A stretch of 58,890 bases of DNA from an uncultured bacterium. GTDB taxonomy: Bacteria > Verrucomicrobiota > Kiritimatiellia > PWTM01. Made by a program: the position numbers and the translations under genes. Positions 7,934 to 16,800 of the stretch are shown here, piece after piece (the stretch's first letter is position 1; each line of letters begins with the position of its first letter). Location of the stretch: assembly GCA_938010045.1 (NCBI GenBank), contig CALLFZ010000035.1, positions 1 through 58,890 on the forward strand. Reading direction: 5' to 3'. Below the pieces are notes generated by a model, which made no database searches, was not told the origin of the DNA, and was given only the letters and a program-made list of their open reading frames with translations.

Positions 7934-9333
7934 CGCGCGGCGTCGCGCTCCGCGTCACGTCGGGCGCGCTCGATCACACGCTGGCGGGCAGCGTCCGGCA
8001 GGCCGCTGCGGTGCACCACATAGTCCACGGCTCCGGCGCGGTCGCGGCGATACCAATCCCACACGATCTGTTCCTCCGTGGCGGCGCGACGGCGTCCGTC
8101 CGCGATCGTCCGCATCCACTCGATCGCTTCCTCGACATTGCGCCGCGCGAGCGCAACCGCTCGCTCGGCGCGGACGCGGTCGAGCATTGGCGCGGGAGGT
8201 TGCGCCCGGAGCCATTCGGTGCACCCCTCCGGGTCGTACTGCATCCACCGATACAGGATGCGGTCGAGAATGCGGCCGTTCTGTTCCTCCGGCGGAAGAT
8301 CAAGAAACCAATTCACTGCGCCGGCGGGATCTACGCGCGCCCACGATTCTCCCAGTTCAATGCGCGCCGACACCAACTGGTCCGGCGATGCGATGCGCTC
8401 CATCCAGAGGCGCGCCGCCCAGGGATCGTAGCGGGCCCAGTGATCAATCACGCGGTCCACGGCCAGCCGCCGCAATTCGCCGTCCGGCAGCGCCTCGACA
8501 ACGGCGAGCGTTGCGGCCGGATCGCGTCCGAACGCCGCCCAAACAATCGCGCCCGCCTCGCTCGCGAACCGTTTGGGGTCGAGCTGCCGCACGAACTCCA
8601 GCGCCGTCCCCGTTTCGGCGTTCATCGCACCCTCGAACACGTCGCGCAGCCGGTGGGCGGCGGGCGTGCCGTCCGGATTGGATTCGATATACGCGAGCGC
8701 CTCCGCGGGCCGCACCGAAGCCCAACCGAGCATCGCCTGGCGGCGGAGCTCGTGCCGGCGCAACGGTTCCGCGACGCTCGCCGCCCAGGTGAGCGCGGCG
8801 GTCGGGTCGAGCTGTCCCCATCGACGCAAGAGGAGCGACTCGGCCGCGGCCCGCCGTGGCCCCGCCGGCCATTGCCCGACCGCTTCCAAAGCGACCCTCA
8901 CCTCCTCCGCCGTCAGGTGCGCAGCCGCGCCCGCATACGCGGAACCGACGCGATCGTCCTCGCCCTGTACTGCACGATGGAAGAACTCGTCCAGCGCGGT
9001 CGGCTCTTCGTCGTCTGTGCCGGTGGCGGCCTCGAAGGATGGAACGCGCGACAGCGTCGGATTCGGCAGAGCCGGCGGGGGAAGTTCGGACGTGCGAAGG
9101 GCGAGCGGACGGGGGAGGTCGGGCTCATCGCGGGAGCTGCTTGAGTCGGCGACGGGCCCAGCGGCCGTGCGACCCGCGGTGGGCCAGAGGCGCCCGGCCG
9201 CAAAACCGCCCAGCGCGGCTCCCAGCACCACCAGCGTCAGTACCGTCCATCGCCAACGCGGGCGGCCGCCGGCGGGGCTTGTCGCAGGCGCACAGGTCGG
9301 CACGACCGGCATACCACCATCATGGGGAACCAT
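7927..9333 (-). CDS. Membrane-anchored protein with W-DP-A helical repeats
   Basis: The 468-residue protein has a cytoplasmic N-terminus, one transmembrane anchor (about residues 25-45, ending GGFAAGRLWP), a Pro/Ser-rich linker, and about seven repeats of 30-37 residues. The repeats share W-x2-x-D-P-x-A-A-x2-W (for example WGQLDPTAALTW, WARYDPWAARLW, WARVDPAGAVNW, WMQYDPEGCTEW). They should fold as helical pairs of TPR/Sel1 character, which suggests a periplasmic scaffold. No enzyme motif was seen. The start at 9333 (ATG) is one of two near candidates; the other is 9312. A GTCCAA-CCT-TTGGAC palindrome lies about 104 bases upstream. The function is unknown. Confidence 0.75.
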   Translation of the reverse strand: MVPHDGGMPVVPTCAPATSPAGGRPRWRWTVLTLVVLGAALGGFAAGRLWPTAGRTAAGPVADSSSSRDEPDLPRPLALRTSELPPPALPNPTLSRVPSFEAATGTDDEEPTALDEFFHRAVQGEDDRVGSAYAGAAAHLTAEEVRVALEAVGQWPAGPRRAAAESLLLRRWGQLDPTAALTWAASVAEPLRRHELRRQAMLGWASVRPAEALAYIESNPDGTPAAHRLRDVFEGAMNAETGTALEFVRQLDPKRFASEAGAIVWAAFGRDPAATLAVVEALPDGELRRLAVDRVIDHWARYDPWAARLWMERIASPDQLVSARIELGESWARVDPAGAVNWFLDLPPEEQNGRILDRILYRWMQYDPEGCTEWLRAQPPAPMLDRVRAERAVALARRNVEEAIEWMRTIADGRRRAATEEQIVWDWYRRDRAGAVDYVVHRSGLPDAARQRVIERARRDAERDAARQ

Positions 9334-9436
9334 CGGCCGTGGCGCAATCGGCAATCGGGCTATGCGGAGCCGATTCGGCTGTGCGAAGGTCAGCGAATCG
9401 TGCCATTCGTGAGGCCCGCCGGCGCATTCGCACGCT

Positions 9437-9451
9437 GTCCAACCTTTGGAC
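9437..9451. promoter_or_regulatory. TCCAA-N3-TTGGA palindrome
   Basis: The sequence GTCCAACCTTTGGAC is a perfect 6-bp inverted repeat around a 3-base centre. It lies in the gap upstream of the minus-strand gene at 7927-9333. The same core recurs at 39179-39191 and 42918-42930, all intergenic. It could be an operator for a dimeric regulator or a small RNA hairpin. Confidence 0.45.
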
Positions 9452-9635
9452 GGTTGCCGGAGTGTGCCGTCCAAGCGTTGGGGCACATCACGGAGCGTGG
9501 AGTGGCGCAAACAGCGGGGCGACGGCCGAAGACGCGGGTCGGCGGCGAGCCAACGCGGTGCCGCGCTTCACGGCATCGCGTCCTCCCAACGCTGCGCTCG
9601 GCCCAGGTGCGGCGGCGGGCGCGCGCCCACATGCA

Positions 9636-10439
9636 TTACCCTAAGCCGGCCGAGGGACGCGGCCGGAATCGCCCCGCCAATGCGTCGCGGACCAGCTCTT
9701 TCACGTCCTCGGCGAACTCCTGGCGGAGCATCCATTCCAGGTATCGCCGGCCCTCGTCCCGCTCGACGAGCTCGCGGAGCGTACGGCCCTGATATCGGCC
9801 GAAGGCGAATTCCAACTCACCCTCCGCGTTCCAACGCAATTTGCCCTCGAGGTCCGCCGCGTTGGGATTCGGCGGAAAACACCATTCGCTCAGCTCAGCG
9901 ATCGCGCGGGGCAAATCGTCGTAGCGCTCAAGCTGGCGCTCCAGAACGCGGAGCGTCATCTCCGCGTCCGCGAGCGCCCCGTGGGCGCCGGTGTGTTCGA
10001 CGCCAACGTAGAACTTCGCCGCGGCGGATAGCGTGCGCGGCTCTTTGATATGGAAGATGCGCTGGGCGTCCACGAGGCGACGCCCCTTCAAGACGAATTT
10101 TCGGCCGGCGCGTTGGTATTCGGTCGCGAGCATTGGGACGTCGAATCGCGAGATGTTGAATCCGGCCAGATCCGCATCGCGGAACCAATGGTCGACCTCA
10201 TCCACCCTGTCGTTGAAGGCCGGCGCACTGCGCACGTCATCGTCCGTGATGCCGTGGATCGCGGTCGCAGACGGCGGGATGGGTTTGCCCGGCTTGAAAC
10301 GGAATTCGCGGGCCGAACGGGAGCCGTCGGGTTCGAGGCGGATCACCGCAAGATCAATGATGTAGTCGCTGGACGGGTCGGTGCCGGTGGATTCTATGTC
10401 GAACACCACCAGCGGCCGTTGGAGCTGCAGCAACGACAT
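9636..10439 (-). CDS. DnaQ-like 3'-5' exonuclease (DEDDh)
   Basis: This 267-residue cytoplasmic exonuclease resembles the proofreading subunit of DNA polymerase III but stands alone. The acidic residues of the DEDDh family are all visible: Asp14 and Glu16 in FDIESTGTD, Asp100 in FNISRFD, and His153 and Asp158 in HTGAHGALADAE. After the nuclease domain, about 80 residues (including FGRYQGRTLREL) form a C-terminal module common in stand-alone members. The ATG is preceded by AGGA at a suitable distance. Neighbours do not suggest a specific pathway; a general repair or degradation role is likely. Confidence 0.9.
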   Translation of the reverse strand: MSLLQLQRPLVVFDIESTGTDPSSDYIIDLAVIRLEPDGSRSAREFRFKPGKPIPPSATAIHGITDDDVRSAPAFNDRVDEVDHWFRDADLAGFNISRFDVPMLATEYQRAGRKFVLKGRRLVDAQRIFHIKEPRTLSAAAKFYVGVEHTGAHGALADAEMTLRVLERQLERYDDLPRAIAELSEWCFPPNPNAADLEGKLRWNAEGELEFAFGRYQGRTLRELVERDEGRRYLEWMLRQEFAEDVKELVRDALAGRFRPRPSAGLG

Positions 10440-10546
10440 ACGCTGATCCTAGCGACGATCACCGATCCACCACAAGCCCTTCCCCCGCCTCCTGCCTTCG
10501 TGGACACCACCGCGTGCCCCGCCGCCTTCGGGACGGCGGCGGCGCG

Positions 10547-11602
10547 TCAATCGAACCGACCGGGGCCCGAGCGGGCGCGGTACCGACGGGCGGTGATCGC
10601 CGAGACGGCGCCGAGCAGCGCGAGCAGGACCGTCTGCGGCTCCGGAATCCCGGTGACGCTGTCAATCCAGTTGGAGTAGGCGGGCACGTGGATGCCGCCG
10701 AGGCCCGAGCCGAAGCTGGGCGCGTTCGTGGTGTCCATGTCGAACGTGAAGGTGTTCACACTCACGATCTTCGGAATCGCGCCGTCCCAGATGAATCCGG
10801 GCCCTCCGGAGTCGCCGCCGCCGAGGGTCGTCTCGAGCCGATTGCCGACCGTCACGCCGCCCACAAAACCCCCATTGATTCCGTCGGGCCAGTCGAAGTC
10901 GCCGTACCAAACCTCAAAGACCGGGTTTGTGCCCTCGTCGTCCCAGTTCCAGATGCCGTCGACGTAGTTTGTGCCCGACCGCTTCACGACGAAACTGGGG
11001 CTGACGGTGTAGCCGATGTCGCCGTATCCTGACGCTCCATAACCGACGATGGTGATGGCCGTCTGATACACGAGCGATTTGCGGACAATGTCATAGATCG
11101 GCACGCCGGAGGGCAGCGGCGAGGCGAGCTCCACAATCGCGATATCGTCATTGAGATTGATTGTGTGGCCATGGTAGGCCGGGTGCAGGTACAGCGTCGA
11201 GGCAGTGACGATGTGGCTGGGGCTGTCGCCGTAGTTGAGCCAGAACTGCACATTGGATGGTGTTGTGTCCGGCACGCCATCGCCGTTGATGTCGAGCACA
11301 TGCGCGGCGGTCAGAATATGGCTCGGCGTCAAGGGTGTGCCGGTTCCGATGTAGGTGCTGGCGCCGACTTGTACGCGAACGCTGCCGACGCCCGCGTACG
11401 GTGAGGCGGTAGTGTTCGGATCCACGCGCGTCGCCGGCGACTCCGCGGGCGACACGTGGGAGCTGCCCGCGACCACCATGAGGTTCACGAGACCCGCGTC
11501 CCCCGGGACGCGCTGCACCAGGGACGTGCCGGCCGGAGAGGACACGGCGATGGCAAGAGAAACCAACGCCCCGGTCACCATTCGGGTGGGCAATCGCGTC
11601 AT
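10547..11602 (-). CDS. Trypsin-like serine protease with PEP-CTERM anchor
   Basis: This 351-residue exported protease has a signal peptide at residues 1-25 and a chymotrypsin-fold domain. The catalytic triad is visible as His101 (LTAAH), Asp153 (DDIAIVEL) and Ser265 (GGGDSGGP). The C-terminus is a PEP-CTERM sorting signal: PEP at 320-322, a hydrophobic segment, then an Arg-rich end. This predicts processing by an exosortase and surface or outer-membrane display. The start overlaps the stop of the upstream DUF6807 gene (ATGA), so the two are probably co-translated. An Asp/Gly stretch (DINGDGVPD, about 104-112) resembles a calcium loop. Its target is unknown. Confidence 0.9.
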   Translation of the reverse strand: MTRLPTRMVTGALVSLAIAVSSPAGTSLVQRVPGDAGLVNLMVVAGSSHVSPAESPATRVDPNTTASPYAGVGSVRVQVGASTYIGTGTPLTPSHILTAAHVLDINGDGVPDTTPSNVQFWLNYGDSPSHIVTASTLYLHPAYHGHTINLNDDIAIVELASPLPSGVPIYDIVRKSLVYQTAITIVGYGASGYGDIGYTVSPSFVVKRSGTNYVDGIWNWDDEGTNPVFEVWYGDFDWPDGINGGFVGGVTVGNRLETTLGGGDSGGPGFIWDGAIPKIVSVNTFTFDMDTTNAPSFGSGLGGIHVPAYSNWIDSVTGIPEPQTVLLALLGAVSAITARRYRARSGPGRFD

Positions 11603-12603
11603 GAGGGCACTCCATGTTCAAGGGACAGTACAACACCGGCCCCACGATTGCGAGACGTGACGGGGATGCCGCCGGCCGCCCATGTTCGCCACGCCGAGTC
11701 GACCGCGGCCGGCGCGGGGAGGCCAGGAACGATCGCGATGCGCCAGCGAAAGGCGATGAAACCCTGCGGCGCGATGCGAGACGGGGACGAAGGATCAGGC
11801 CATCGGAAGGCCGCCCGCGCAAAGGGATTAGCGGCCAACAGCCCGTAGGTGCGCACATGCCATCCGTTTGGGTGGCCCGGGTTCGAGGGGTGGTCGTACA
11901 ACAGCACGCTGACCACGCCGCCGCCATGCGACCCCGAGGCGCGGCACCACCGGGCGCGGCGCGCCCAGGCGGCGGCGCCGCTCTCACCCTCAGAGTTCAC
12001 CAGTGTGCCACCCCCCGGCGGATCGCACTGCAGCGCAGTCGCGAGCCGCAGCGCCAGGGTGCCCTCTTTCGTGTCGCCCAGCACCACCTCGTGATCCGGC
12101 GCGTACAAACGCCATTCAAGATCGAACGCAACGGATCCATCCTCGCCGACCGAGATCGTCCAATTGCGGGTGTCCGTGGCGATGATCTGCCCGGCCGCGA
12201 TCCAATGGTTGCTGGTGGCCAGGCGGCCCGCGAGATGGTCGAGTGCGAGCACCGCGACCTGTTCGATCCTCTCCCCCGTTGGGGAGGACCAGAAGTCGTG
12301 CCCGTTCACATCGCCGTGCGCAAGCCAGATGCCCCGGTGGTGGGGATGATCGCGCGATTCGCCTGGCACCTCCGCAAAGGGGTATTCGCGCAGCACGTTG
12401 GTGCCGGTCGGTCCGATCACCGGATGAAATGAGGGCGATCGCGGCCCGCCGAAGTGATACACGGCTACGAGATGGGTGCCCGAAAGGACGCGGATGGTGT
12501 GCTCACCGGTTTCAAAACGGATCGGAAGCGACCGGACGGCGCTCTCTGCCGCGCGCGCGGCGCCGGCCATCGCCGCGAGAGTGATCAGCCATCGGAGCAT
12601 CAT
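11599..12603 (-). CDS. DUF6807 (PmoA-like) exported protein
   Basis: The 334-residue protein has a signal peptide (about 1-19, ending ARAAE). It is a member of the family annotated PmoA or DUF6807, recognised by DHPHHRGIWLAHGDVNG and the following HDFWSS. The PmoA label is misleading: this family is unrelated to particulate methane monooxygenase and is common beside sugar-catabolic genes in Planctomycetes and Verrucomicrobia. The ATG at 12603 has a strong GGGGGA ribosome-binding site, so the longer upstream ORF was rejected. It overlaps ogt upstream and the protease downstream by four bases each. A periplasmic carbohydrate-related role is inferred. Confidence 0.85.
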   Translation of the reverse strand: MMLRWLITLAAMAGAARAAESAVRSLPIRFETGEHTIRVLSGTHLVAVYHFGGPRSPSFHPVIGPTGTNVLREYPFAEVPGESRDHPHHRGIWLAHGDVNGHDFWSSPTGERIEQVAVLALDHLAGRLATSNHWIAAGQIIATDTRNWTISVGEDGSVAFDLEWRLYAPDHEVVLGDTKEGTLALRLATALQCDPPGGGTLVNSEGESGAAAWARRARWCRASGSHGGGVVSVLLYDHPSNPGHPNGWHVRTYGLLAANPFARAAFRWPDPSSPSRIAPQGFIAFRWRIAIVPGLPAPAAVDSAWRTWAAGGIPVTSRNRGAGVVLSLEHGVPS

Positions 12604-13031
12604 GGCGAATTCCCCCGGCAGCCCGATCCCGCATGGACCGCGTGCGCGCCCCGTGGTGGTGCGCTTGACAGCTCCGGCCACCGCAGGATGCGCCACGGGT
12701 CCACCATCCGACCGCCGATAAAACGGATATCCTCCTTCGCGAGCAATGCCAGTTTGCGGCGAAGGGCCGGTCCGCTGCTGCGGCCCTCAAAGCCGCCCGG
12801 GCGGCCATCGGAGGCGATCACGCGATGGCAAGGAACGAAGGGCGCAAACGGGTTGCGTCGCAGCGCTTGTCCGACGGCACGGGGGCTACGGCAGCCAATC
12901 GCGCGTGCGAGGTCCGCGTAGGTCGTCACACGACCGCGCGGAATCTTGCGCAGCGTCTCATAGACACGCCGCTGAAAGTCGGAGATACGGGTCGGCGGCC
13001 CGGTGGGCGGCTGGGAGGAACGCGAATGCAC
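12600..13031 (-). CDS. ogt: Methylated-DNA--protein-cysteine methyltransferase
   Basis: The protein removes alkyl groups from O6-alkylguanine by irreversible transfer to its own cysteine. The active site PCHRVI is present (Cys68 from the GTG at 13031), together with the winged-helix part GRVTTYADLARAIG and RAVGQALRRNP. Only the C-terminal DNA-binding and catalytic domain is present. The start is uncertain: the frame is open up to 13181, but the upstream residues do not look conserved. No clear ribosome-binding site was found. The stop overlaps the DUF6807 start, which places a DNA repair gene at the head of an export/protease operon. Confidence 0.88.
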   Translation of the reverse strand: MHSRSSQPPTGPPTRISDFQRRVYETLRKIPRGRVTTYADLARAIGCRSPRAVGQALRRNPFAPFVPCHRVIASDGRPGGFEGRSSGPALRRKLALLAKEDIRFIGGRMVDPWRILRWPELSSAPPRGAHAVHAGSGCRGNSP

Positions 13032-13821
13032 GAACCGAACGTAGGAAAAAGGGCGACCGGCGTCAAGGAGGTCTGGGTGGGGAACCCATGGGGATACACC
13101 GATCGCCCACTCAACGTACGCGCGTTTTTGTGCCGCGCAAGTGAGGATCGGTTGCGCTCCGCTTCTCGGCGGCCGGGCCATAACTTAGAGTCTCGCGATG
13201 CGGCTCTCCTACCGCGGATGGGTTCCGCCCGGCGCGGAGGATGGCGGCGGCCGGCGACTGGCGTAGGGGCCGCGCGTCTCGATCACGCGATTTGGAGTGC
13301 GGCGCCCAGTGAAGCGCGGCTGGCCTTGGCTCGCTGCAAAGTGCGCGAACGCAGAACGCGTTCTCGCGGACCCACCGGCCGTGTCGCCGTACGCCGAAAG
13401 TGGCGCGGGGGCACTACCCGAGCGGTCGCGCTCGCGTCCTGTTCACCACGGCGCCGCCCGCGGGTACGAGTCCGGGCAACCGGGCCGAGGCATTGCGCGC
13501 CCCGCACGGTCGGAGGGCGATGGCCCCCGTGGCGTAGATTCGGCGCACGCCAGGCCTCCCCCGCCGCCTGTTTCACTCAGCGAAACAAGGTGGCCGGCAC
13601 CCGCGGGCTGGGTCGTGCGATGGTTCTGCTCCCAGCCGATCAGGCAGCCGAGTTCCTCTGTCGGCTGTGTATCCGATAGTTTGGGGAGCGAGACGCACCG
13701 GGGAGCCGCGGGAGCGCAATTGCATTTTTTTTCTTTCCCAATGCTTGACAGCGTGCGGAGCGTGTGTAGGATAGTGTGGCAAAGGTTCGCACTGTCGCGC
13801 GAACCGGGTGGAGAGCGTCCG
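13032..13821. other. Long intergenic region upstream of the giant gene
   Basis: About 790 bases separate the divergent ogt and giant surface-protein genes. ORFs exist but have no coding character. A T-rich tract (13727-13738) precedes a good sigma70-type promoter at 13745-13772. Nothing else was recognised. Confidence 0.5.
13745..13772 (+). promoter_or_regulatory. Sigma70-type promoter of the giant surface protein
   Basis: The -35 box TTGACA (13745-13750) is followed after 16 bases by TAGGAT (13767-13772). A T-rich tract lies just upstream. The predicted transcript starts about 40 bases before the ATG at 13822, leaving room for the GGAGAG ribosome-binding site. Confidence 0.65.
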
Positions 13822-16800
13822 ATGAACAGAATGAGGGGATGGTCGCTACGTTCGTGGGTTATTGCGATTGCAGGGACACTCGCGATGACAGGTGCGGTTC
13901 GTGCGCAGGTCACCGGATATTGGGCCACGACGTTTGGCGGTGAATGGAATGTCACGGCCCGATGGAGCAACAACGTCATCCCGAACGCCGTCGGCGATTG
14001 GGCGTGGCTCACTGGCAACAACAACCTAGGCGGAGGTTTTGGCGGCACGCCGACGATCACCCAGAACATGGACGTCACACTCGGTTACGTATTTCTGGGG
14101 GACGTCGACCGCGGCACCGCGATCCGATGGCATGGCGATCCAGGGCGGACGCTGACGTTCAACACGAGCTCCGGCAGCGACGGCATCCGAGCGTTGCTGT
14201 CGAAAGGCTCCGGAGACCTCCACCAACCCGGTGTCGCGGGCAAACATTTCAACATCGGCAACGACGGCGACTGGATGAACGTCGGGATCCGCGTGGACGA
14301 CCCGGATGGGCTCTACATCGAGAACTTTTACAACCTAACTCTCCTCGGCGGCAACACAAACTCCCGTGCACTGGACGCGCAAGGGCGCGATATCGTCAAG
14401 GCGGAGGATGGCCTATTGACGATCACCCGCGTCGTAACAAATGTGAATAATTTCTACGTTCGCGACGGTCGCGTGATCGTGCAGCTCGAAGGCAACACGG
14501 GCGCTAACACGATCTATGCGACCCGGCCGGACATCACGAACATCGTCATCGGCGTTGCGCCCGGCGTGCTGGATCACGGCGAGTGGCACCCGCTGAACGT
14601 CCAGACCAACATCGGCGAGGGCACCGCGCAGGATCGCTATCAGGTGCCGTACTTCCAGATCACCGGCGACAATGACACGAACGCTACCGCATCCCCGTAT
14701 CTTCATCCGTACAACGTCACACTGAACCGCGGCTCTTTCCGAACGTTTTCGCGCCCTCTCCTTGCCGATCAGGCGAATTGGACGAACCACATCGCGGTGT
14801 ACACCGGCACCTGGACGCTCAACGGCGACGCGCGCGAAATCCAGATCTATAACGAGGTTCAAGACAATGGGAGTCTGACCAGTAACGTGCGCCAGCAGGT
14901 GTGGTCCGGCACGTTGACCGGCCCGGGCGGTTTCACCAAGGCCGGCTCGTCTGAAATGACGTTAATTGGCACGAACGACTTTCAGGGGGCCATTATCGCG
15001 ACTCGCGAGTTCGACCGTGGCCGCGGCCGGTACGGCTCGATCGGTCTGCGCATGGGCGGCATCTTGACCGATTCGGAGGGTATTCGTTTCGACCGAATCG
15101 GGAGCATTTATCTCGACAACAAGGACGTGAATATCAACGACCGCTTGCCCGATGACTTCTACGTCGTCAACCGAAACTGGGGACGCTTCGAGATCCGTGG
15201 GAACCCGACGGAGTCGACGACCGAGACCATCGGCTCGGTGACGAATCTCGGCGGCACTCTCTTCCTGGTGATGGATCTCGATGACGCACAGGCTCAGTCC
15301 ATGACGCTCAACCTCGGCAGTCTGGTCCGCACTTCGGGTTCGATTGTGCAGATCCACGTTAAGGACGTTCTTCAGGGGGCGCTGCACACCAATGCGGGCG
15401 CTGTCGCGACGGTGAATCTACTCGATGGTGGGGCGTCGCTCCAACAAGTAGGGGGCGGTGGAGGAGTTGGCGCGGTGAACCGGTCGCTCGCGCTCGGCGT
15501 GTTTGGCGGCGATGCATCCGATATCAGCTTCCACGATAATCCCAACGTCGATCCGCTGGCGCTCAATCCGACGCGCGCGGACCAGTTCATGACGGTGGAC
15601 AACGGCCGTTTGCGGACGCTGCGCGACGACGAGATGGTCCACCTCGGCGATCGGCAGACCAACTTCCTTGCGATCACTCAGGCCGACGCCGCGACCGACG
15701 CCAACGTCAACCTCGCGTACCGCGCCACGGTCGTTTACCTCAACACTTCGACCAACGGTCCGTCCGGTTCGCTGAACATGATCAAGAACCGCATCCTCGG
15801 CGACGTGACGTGGAATGCCCTGCGTACCGGTATTGCAACCAATGAGGGCACAACCGCCGCCAATCAGTATGGCGCGGCCGTGCTACTCGACCACGGAGCG
15901 CGGCTGACGCTCGAGTCGGGCATGCTGCTGGCTGGGCGCGATACTCGGAGCAGTCGCGGTGATGACGCAGCGGGGATCGACGTTTGGCTCGCGCGGGGCA
16001 TACTGGATCTGGACGGTACCAACAACAACCGAGAAGCCATCATTCAAGTGGCGAATGGGCATGCGCTGTATGTACTCAGTCGGATCGAAGCTCGCAACGG
16101 GCTAACCAAGGGCGGGGAAAACAGCCTGGTGCTCCAGGGGGCGAATGCGATCAGCGGCACGGTGTCCGTCACGCGAGGCGGCTTGTATCTGCGCCATCCC
16201 GAGGCGCTCGGCGGCGCGACACAGGTGGTGCTCTCTGCGGATGGTGCGCTCCGTCTTCAGTTTGGCGGTTCGTTCAACGCGGCGGATTTGGCCCCTCAGG
16301 CACAAATCTCTCAACGGGCGTTTTTATATTCAGAGTCTTCTGTCCACAATCAGTGGAACGGGCGCATCATTCTGAACAACGTGGATGAGGCGGGAACTCT
16401 CTACCATCCCGATATGGCGATTGTGGTCGGCGAAAATGCTCAGAACGCGGTGTTGACGCTGGCCGGCGACATTGCGGCCGATAGCGCGAGTGCGTCGTCC
16501 GATATCGTCCTCTACGATCCGGTCCGGCTCACCACTGGCTCTTCAGGCGGCATTCTGAACCTCAAAGGTCGGGTCGGGGACCGGTTCGTGAACGGCGTCG
16601 CGATGCCGATCGATCCCGCCGGCGCGACGTACAATCGGGTACACGCCGGTGACATCACCAACCGCATCGCGAGCGAAAACTCGGCCCTGCGGTTCCGAAT
16701 TGACGGCCCCTCGCTCAGCAACTTCGGCGACGAGCTGGCGGTTCACATCTATCGTCCTTGGCGCGCGACGGGCCGCATCTACGCTGAGCAGGGCACGATC

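Noticed and set aside
11599-12603. Particulate methane monooxygenase subunit PmoA
   Set aside because: The name is a family label; the protein is a soluble exported DUF6807 type, with no other methane genes.
13297-13821. Longer N-terminus (175 residues) of the giant protein
   Set aside because: The promoter and ribosome-binding site point to ATG 13822, where a signal peptide begins.
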